NCBI GenBank assembly: GCA_025462735.1
Contig: JAOAPC010000021.1
Span: forward strand, 62,001-126,000
Length of the DNA: 64,000 nt
Source: Acidobacteriaceae bacterium
GTDB taxonomy: Bacteria; Acidobacteriota; Terriglobia; Terriglobales; Acidobacteriaceae
Reading direction: 5' to 3'
In this document: positions 60,008-64,000 of the stretch, in pieces
Layout: the number at the start of each line of letters is the position of its first letter
Numbering within the stretch: the first letter of the stretch is position 1
Program-made: the position numbers and the translations under genes
The notes under the pieces: generated by a model
Databases searched by the model: none
What the model was told of the DNA's origin: nothing
The model's input: the letters and a program-made list of their open reading frames with translations, nothing else

Positions 60008-60212
60008 TGTTTCGTCGCGTGCCCTGGGCCGAATTTCGTGGCATGCAGTGGCGGGGGTAGAAATCGACTCCCGCCTCATCTTTTTCTGCACAAGGGATGA
60101 CCTGTTCCGACTTTTTTTGCGATTACGCTGCCGGTAACCAAACATAGCTTTCATTCGCCGCTCGAACTCCGCCATTTTCTTTCCCGGCCATTCCCGTTAA
60201 ACTTGGTGACTT

Positions 60213-60509
60213 ATGATCATCCCCACACAGCCGAATTTTAATCTGGTTAATACCGCCGACTATCGCGAGGCTTACGCCAATAGCGTGCAAGTACGCGTGA
60301 GTGTCTGGGACTTTTTCCTTGTCTTCGGCACCATGCAGCAACAAGCTGAGAATCAGGTCGAAGTGCGTAACTTTCAGGGTGTTTACCTGAGTCCGCAGCA
60401 GGCCAAAGCCCTGGCCTCGATCTTGCAGCAGAACGTCACCAATTACGAAGGCACTTTCGGCGAGATCAAACTCGATCCGCGCGTGCAGGCGCCTGGCCCG
60501 GTGCACTAA
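60213..60509 (+). CDS. DUF3467 small protein
   Basis: 98 residues, soluble. The DUF3467 core is clear: YANSVQVRVSVWDFFLVFG, VEVRNFQGVYLSPQQAKAL and QNVTNYEGTFGEI. Conserved in many bacteria and archaea with no known function. It stands alone between glnK and the glycosyltransferase gene. The 205-base gap before it has no gene. Confidence 0.9.
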   Translation: MIIPTQPNFNLVNTADYREAYANSVQVRVSVWDFFLVFGTMQQQAENQVEVRNFQGVYLSPQQAKALASILQQNVTNYEGTFGEIKLDPRVQAPGPVH

Positions 60510-60553
60510 GTCTGAACCGCAACGCACAACTCGGGCCGGCAAGAACGTCCGCT

Positions 60554-62368
60554 TTGTTTGTGTTGTTCGCGGTCCTTCTAATTGCCTTACACGCCCCGGT
60601 GCTCCGGCTTCCCTATTTCTGGGATGAAGCCGGCTACTACATTCCCGCCACACGCGATCTGCTTGCCGGATCATTGATTCCATATTCCACGCCGTCGAAC
60701 GCGCATCCTCCTCTGGTGCTGGCGTGGCTGGCGCTTTGCTGGAAAATCTTGGGCCAAAGCCAGTTAGCGACCCGTTGCGCGATGCTGCTGCTGGCAGCGT
60801 TTTCTCTTTTGGGATTTTTTCGCCTGGCGCGAGCCGTTGCGAATTCAGCAGTCGCTGCGTGCAGCACAGCGCTCGTCGCGATCTATCCGGTCTTTTTCAC
60901 GCAAAGCTCGCTTGCACAAGTAGATCTTCCGTCCGCCGGGCTGATCTTCTGGGGCCTGGAATCATACTTTCGCCGAGAACGCGTTTCCACGGAGGCACGG
61001 GCGCCCGTCCTGAGTAAAGCCGAAGAATCCTGGCCCACGTTCATCTGGTTCTCACTCGCCGCATTGGCGAAAGAAACCGCGATTCTGGTTCCCCTGGCCC
61101 TCATCTCGTGGCGCGTTGTCAGCCTATTTGTGCAAAGACTCCCATTTCGCGCCGCTCAATCGCGACTCGTTACGGAAGAAAATAGTCTGGCTGACCACAG
61201 CACCAGCCGCGCAGCGGCGGGATATGAAAGCCCGGCACGGAAGTGCCGGGAAGAAGACGCCGCGACGATTGAGTCCCGAACGGGACGGCACCACGTTCAA
61301 ACATCTCCTTATGCGGCTAAAGCCGCCGACGTCGCAAGCTCGCAAATCGGCACGACTGGAAGTCGTGCCCTTCCCGGACTCGCTAGCGCATGGCCGCTGT
61401 GCATAACGCTGCTGCCCCTCGCCCTCTGGTACTCCTATCACTACGCCCACACTGGATTCGTCTTCGGCAACCCCGAATTCTTCCGCTACAACGTTCAGGA
61501 AACGTTACATCCCTTGCGGATATTCCTTGCCCTGCTATTACGCATCTGGCAAACGTTTGGATATCTCGATTTGTATGTCTTGACCTTAGCCTGCATGGCC
61601 GCGTTGATGTTCGCGCCGATCAAGGACGCACAAGGCGAACGCCCGCGAATTGATCTGTCCGTCCAGTTCAGTTTTCTCGCCATCGCAATTGTGTATCTGA
61701 TCTGCCTCTCCGTCATTGGCGGCGCGGTGCTGGCCCGTTACATGCTGCCGGTAGTCCCGCTTGTAATCCTGGTTTGCGTCTCTACTATCTGGCGACGGCT
61801 GCCAGCATGGAAGGCAGTCATCGGCGTGATCGCGCTAGCATTCGTCTCCGCCCTCTTCGTAAATCCGCCATACGGATTCTCTCCCGAAGACAATCTCGCC
61901 TATCGCGATTACATCCGCTTGCACCAGCGCGCCGAAAAATTTCTCGAGCTGCGATATCCCCATGCTCGCGCGCTCACCGCGTGGCCCGCCAGCGATGAAC
62001 TTACGCGGCCATATCTGGGCTATGTTCCAAAGCCTGTTCAAGTGGTCAAAATCGAAGATTTCTCCGCCGAGCAGGTGCTCTCGGCAGCCGACGCTCGCTC
62101 CCGCTTCGATGTTGCGCTGGTTTTCTCAACTAAGTATCGGCCCCAACACTCCGTATTTGACCGCTTTCGCTTATGGCAGGAGTGGAAGTCCCGCTATTTC
62201 GGCTATCACGTGGACCTCACGCCGGAAGTCGCAGCTTCCGTCTTGGGTGGGAATGTCGTTTACGTGGAGCGCCGCCGCGGCCAGTGGGTAGGAATTGTCG
62301 AGATGGAGAAGGTAGAGGAAGCGCGGATCTCAATTGCCCACCGAGATATTTCAGCTGACGTTCCTTAA
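60554..62368 (+). CDS. GT39-like glycosyltransferase with REP-derived insertion
   Basis: 604 residues, ArnT/PMT-like GT-C enzyme: TM1, acidic catalytic loop YFWDEAGYYIPATRDL, about ten TM helices and a C-terminal soluble part. Between two TM helices, at about residues 200-278, is a non-conserved, Arg/Ala/Ser-rich stretch encoded by REP hairpin DNA that stays in frame. Family homology resumes at WPLCITLLPLALWYSYHYAHTGFVFGNPEFFRYN. The TTG start used is uncertain, since the frame is open further upstream. The enzyme may still work if the loop tolerates the insertion. Confidence 0.82.
   Translation: MFVLFAVLLIALHAPVLRLPYFWDEAGYYIPATRDLLAGSLIPYSTPSNAHPPLVLAWLALCWKILGQSQLATRCAMLLLAAFSLLGFFRLARAVANSAVAACSTALVAIYPVFFTQSSLAQVDLPSAGLIFWGLESYFRRERVSTEARAPVLSKAEESWPTFIWFSLAALAKETAILVPLALISWRVVSLFVQRLPFRAAQSRLVTEENSLADHSTSRAAAGYESPARKCREEDAATIESRTGRHHVQTSPYAAKAADVASSQIGTTGSRALPGLASAWPLCITLLPLALWYSYHYAHTGFVFGNPEFFRYNVQETLHPLRIFLALLLRIWQTFGYLDLYVLTLACMAALMFAPIKDAQGERPRIDLSVQFSFLAIAIVYLICLSVIGGAVLARYMLPVVPLVILVCVSTIWRRLPAWKAVIGVIALAFVSALFVNPPYGFSPEDNLAYRDYIRLHQRAEKFLELRYPHARALTAWPASDELTRPYLGYVPKPVQVVKIEDFSAEQVLSAADARSRFDVALVFSTKYRPQHSVFDRFRLWQEWKSRYFGYHVDLTPEVAASVLGGNVVYVERRRGQWVGIVEMEKVEEARISIAHRDISADVP
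61210..61370. repeat. REP-type hairpin array inside the GT39 gene
   Basis: Four stems lie within 160 coding bases: CCCGGCAC/GTGCCGGG (61231-61250), GTCCCG/CGGGAC (61273-61286), GCGGCT/AGCCGC (61313-61326) and GGCACGACT/AGTCGTGCC (61349-61369). The first two reproduce the order and linker of the REP units at 46909 and 20109; the last two form a second repeat type that also occurs in modC. Confidence 0.88.
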
Positions 62369-62399
62369 CCACTTCCGGCCGACTTTATTAGCAATACCC

Positions 62400-62632
62400 T
62401 GTCATCCTGAGCGAACGAATCTGATTCGCTGGCGAATCAGATTCCGGAGTCGAAGGACCCCGTGTTTTGCTCCAGCTCGGCACCGACCTTGTGAGGCATT
62501 CTCCCGGCGAACTCAATCGGTGCGTCGTTTAGGAATACCTTTCGGAGATCGTTGAATGCGCGAGCAGCGCAAGATCCTTCGACTGCGTGACCCGATTCGC
62601 AAGCGAATCGGTTCCCTCCGGCGAGGATGACA
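62400..62632. repeat. Pair of inverted TCATCCTGAGCGA-type repeats with palindromic cores
   Basis: Unit one, 62400-62461, starts TGTCATCCTGAGCGA and ends GTCGAAGGACCCC; unit two, 62570-62632, is the inverse (ATCCTTCGAC ... GAGGATGACA). Each holds a perfect palindromic stem: 13 bp at 62417-62444 and 9 bp at 62592-62611. They fill most of the gap between the convergent GT39 and modC genes; no gene is seen. Confidence 0.85.
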
Positions 62633-62650
62633 CGGGGCGCGTTAAGCGCT

Positions 62651-63895
62651 TCAGCCGGCCAGCAAATGGCAAGAATGCGTCTTCACAATCAGCCACACTT
62701 GTCTGCCAGGCCTAAGCTCCAGCGAATCCCGTGCCGCAAGCGTCAGATGAACGGACATCTCGACTCCGCAGTCCACACGGGCGACGACGATCATGTCCCG
62801 CTGCGAGAGCGAAAGTAGTCGGCCTGTCAAAATATTCCGTGCGCTCAGGCCAAGTGGAGCGGAGGTCGCCAACAAAACGTCACCCGCACTGATTCCGACC
62901 CGCAGCTTCGTACCAACTTCCGCGCGCACCAGCGGCGTTTCCAGCTCGATCGCATTCGAACCGGAACGGCCTTCACGTTCGAGGTTTTGAAAGGGCACGG
63001 CTTCAGCCGTGCCGTCTGCCGTTCCCGAGACTCGGGCTTTAGCCCCTGAGGAGAGAATCTCGCAAGTCATCGTGCCCCGCTCTTCGTGAACGGACGTAAC
63101 CTGCGCCTCAAAGACATTCTCAAATCCAGCGAGCTGCGCGACGGTTTCGCTACGCGGCGCCGACATCACCTGGTGCGGAGTTCCTTCAGCGATAATCTTC
63201 CCTCGTTCCAACATAAGCATTCTTTCGCCGAGCATGAAGACTTCATCTCGGCTGTGGGTCACGTAGAACACCGGAATCGGCAACGCCTGAATCGAGCGTC
63301 GCAGGTCATCGGCAATTTTCATCCTGACCGGCAAATCCAGCGCCGCCAGAGGCTCATCCAGGAGCAAAACCGAAGGCTGCGTGACCAGGGTACGGGCCAA
63401 AGCGACCCGCTGACGCTCTCCGCCGGAAAGCTCGGCCGGCCGCCGCCTACGCAACACCAAAATGCCGAGCGATTCAAGCGCACCCGCAACCCGCTGTTTT
63501 CGGTCTTCTGCTCTCAGCCCGCCCAGCCCGTACGCGACATTGGCTTCCACCGTCAGATGAGGGAACAAAGCCAAATCCTGGAACACGTACCCAATGTTTC
63601 TCTCGGTGGTGCTTAGATTGCTCTGTTCCTCGGAATCGAACAGCACGCGCCCTCCGGCCACAATTCGCCCCTGGTCAGGATTTGTCAGTCCTGCAATGCA
63701 GTCCAGCAGCGTGGTTTTCCCTGCCCCCGACGGCCCAAATAAAATCGTGATTCCTTTCTCCAAAGCAAACGCAACATCCAGTTCGAATCCGCCAGCATCG
63801 CCTGCAAGCGTCCGGCGCACTCGCACCTGGAGGCCAGTTCCGTTGGTCGGATACAAAGCGGTTCGCGGATTTACACGATCTACGGTCGTGGCCAT
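62651..63895 (-). CDS. modC: Molybdate ABC transporter ATPase
   Basis: 414 residues from the ATG at 63895. ABC ATPase driving molybdate (or tungstate) import: Walker A GPSGAGKTTLL, Q-loop FQDLALFPHLT, signature LSGGERQRVALART, Walker B LLLDEPLAALD, H-loop THSRDE. The C-terminal third carries two Mop/TOBE oxyanion-binding parts, with a non-conserved insertion between them encoded by REP-like hairpins. The start overlaps the modB stop by 16 bases, so modB-modC are translationally coupled. A MobA-type cofactor enzyme occurs elsewhere in the window. Confidence 0.93.
   Translation of the reverse strand: MATTVDRVNPRTALYPTNGTGLQVRVRRTLAGDAGGFELDVAFALEKGITILFGPSGAGKTTLLDCIAGLTNPDQGRIVAGGRVLFDSEEQSNLSTTERNIGYVFQDLALFPHLTVEANVAYGLGGLRAEDRKQRVAGALESLGILVLRRRRPAELSGGERQRVALARTLVTQPSVLLLDEPLAALDLPVRMKIADDLRRSIQALPIPVFYVTHSRDEVFMLGERMLMLERGKIIAEGTPHQVMSAPRSETVAQLAGFENVFEAQVTSVHEERGTMTCEILSSGAKARVSGTADGTAEAVPFQNLEREGRSGSNAIELETPLVRAEVGTKLRVGISAGDVLLATSAPLGLSARNILTGRLLSLSQRDMIVVARVDCGVEMSVHLTLAARDSLELRPGRQVWLIVKTHSCHLLAG
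62994..63050. repeat. REP-type hairpins inside modC
   Basis: Two hairpins, GGCACGGCT..AGCCGTGCC (62994-63013) and CTCGGGCT..AGCCCCTGAG (63031-63050), lie in frame in the linker between TOBE parts. They match the second repeat type in the GT39 gene at 61313-61369, in opposite order. Confidence 0.8.
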
Positions 63896-64000
63896 ATGCT
63901 CCAAACGCTGCGATTTAACGAATACACGATCGAAAGCAGCACGAATGCAATCGCGATCAGCACCAGAGCGGTAGCGTTTGCCCCCGCATAGTTCAAGTCC
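63880..64000 (-). CDS. modB: Molybdate ABC transporter permease, 3' end only
   Basis: Only the last 40 codons are in the window: a final TM helix (ATALVLIAIAFVLLSIVYSL) followed by NRSVWSIWPRP and a stop. The position before modC, the overlap with its start and the typical ModB C-terminus support the call. The rest continues beyond the window. Confidence 0.8.
   Translation of the reverse strand, partial: DLNYAGANATALVLIAIAFVLLSIVYSLNRSVWSIWPRP

Overview
The window looks like a chromosomal segment of an acidobacterium (Acidobacteriota, Terriglobia/Koribacter-like), though no rRNA or tRNA is present to prove it. The grounds are a very large Oar-type TonB-dependent receptor with an N-terminal carboxypeptidase-regulatory domain, several secreted DUF families common in that phylum (DUF4097, DUF6599, DUF4015-like, matrixin-like/Ig-like proteins), a moderately high GC content and many dispersed hairpin repeats. 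I see no prophage, CRISPR array or complete insertion sequence. The mobile signal is a RAYT (IS200-like) transposase with a family of REP hairpins spread through the window.

Layout. (1) 1-8.8 kb is a purine-nucleoside salvage locus: NupC-type transporter (5' end cut by the window), cytosolic adenosine deaminase, giant TonB receptor, exported ADGF-type adenosine deaminase and purine nucleoside phosphorylase. (2) 8.9-19.5 kb holds a stand-alone ClpB/ClpC-D2-type ATPase, a LysM/glycosidase-like protein, a degenerate metallopeptidase-TPR protein, a cold-shock protein, a YihY membrane protein and a secreted matrixin-like protein whose zinc site is completely lost. (3) 19.5-20.3 kb is the RAYT gene and its REP cluster. 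(4) 20.3-31 kb is mostly housekeeping: a LeuA-like enzyme, thpR, plsY-gpsA, an HD-GYP protein, ftsY, ribD-ribE, a VapBC pair and a MobA/ABC-ATPase fusion. (5) 31-41.3 kb is surface and signalling: PilZ, BON lipoprotein, PAS histidine kinase, prepilin peptidase, DinB-like protein, two GT39-like glycosyltransferases and a bacilliredoxin. (6) 41.4-46.8 kb carries rsmE, a UvrD-type helicase-nuclease, a very small lysine-rich gene and a thiolase. (7) 46.8-55.6 kb has a REP pair in inverted orientation, DUF4097, GT39, a Rieske protein, a SYLF protein, a predicted small RNA, DUF6599, and cell-wall hydrolases (AMIN amidase and lytic transglycosylase). (8) 56.3-60 kb is an ammonium module: outer-membrane barrel, Amt and GlnK. 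(9) 60-64 kb holds DUF3467, a GT39 gene with an in-frame REP insertion, and modC plus the end of modB.

The most unusual items are two compact units that do not show up as ordinary genes. At 45.2-45.4 kb there is a complete transcription unit (near-consensus promoter, ribosome binding site, 15-codon ORF, terminator) for the peptide MATKKKAKKATKKKH. At 51.1-51.25 kb there is a promoter-terminator unit for a roughly 90-nt RNA. The exposed linker of that RNA is perfectly complementary over 14 nt to the ribosome-binding region of the micropeptide mRNA, so a regulatory pair is a testable hypothesis. The second theme is repeat insertion into genes: REP-type hairpins lie in frame inside a glycosyltransferase and inside modC, and one forms the 3' end of the LeuA-like gene.
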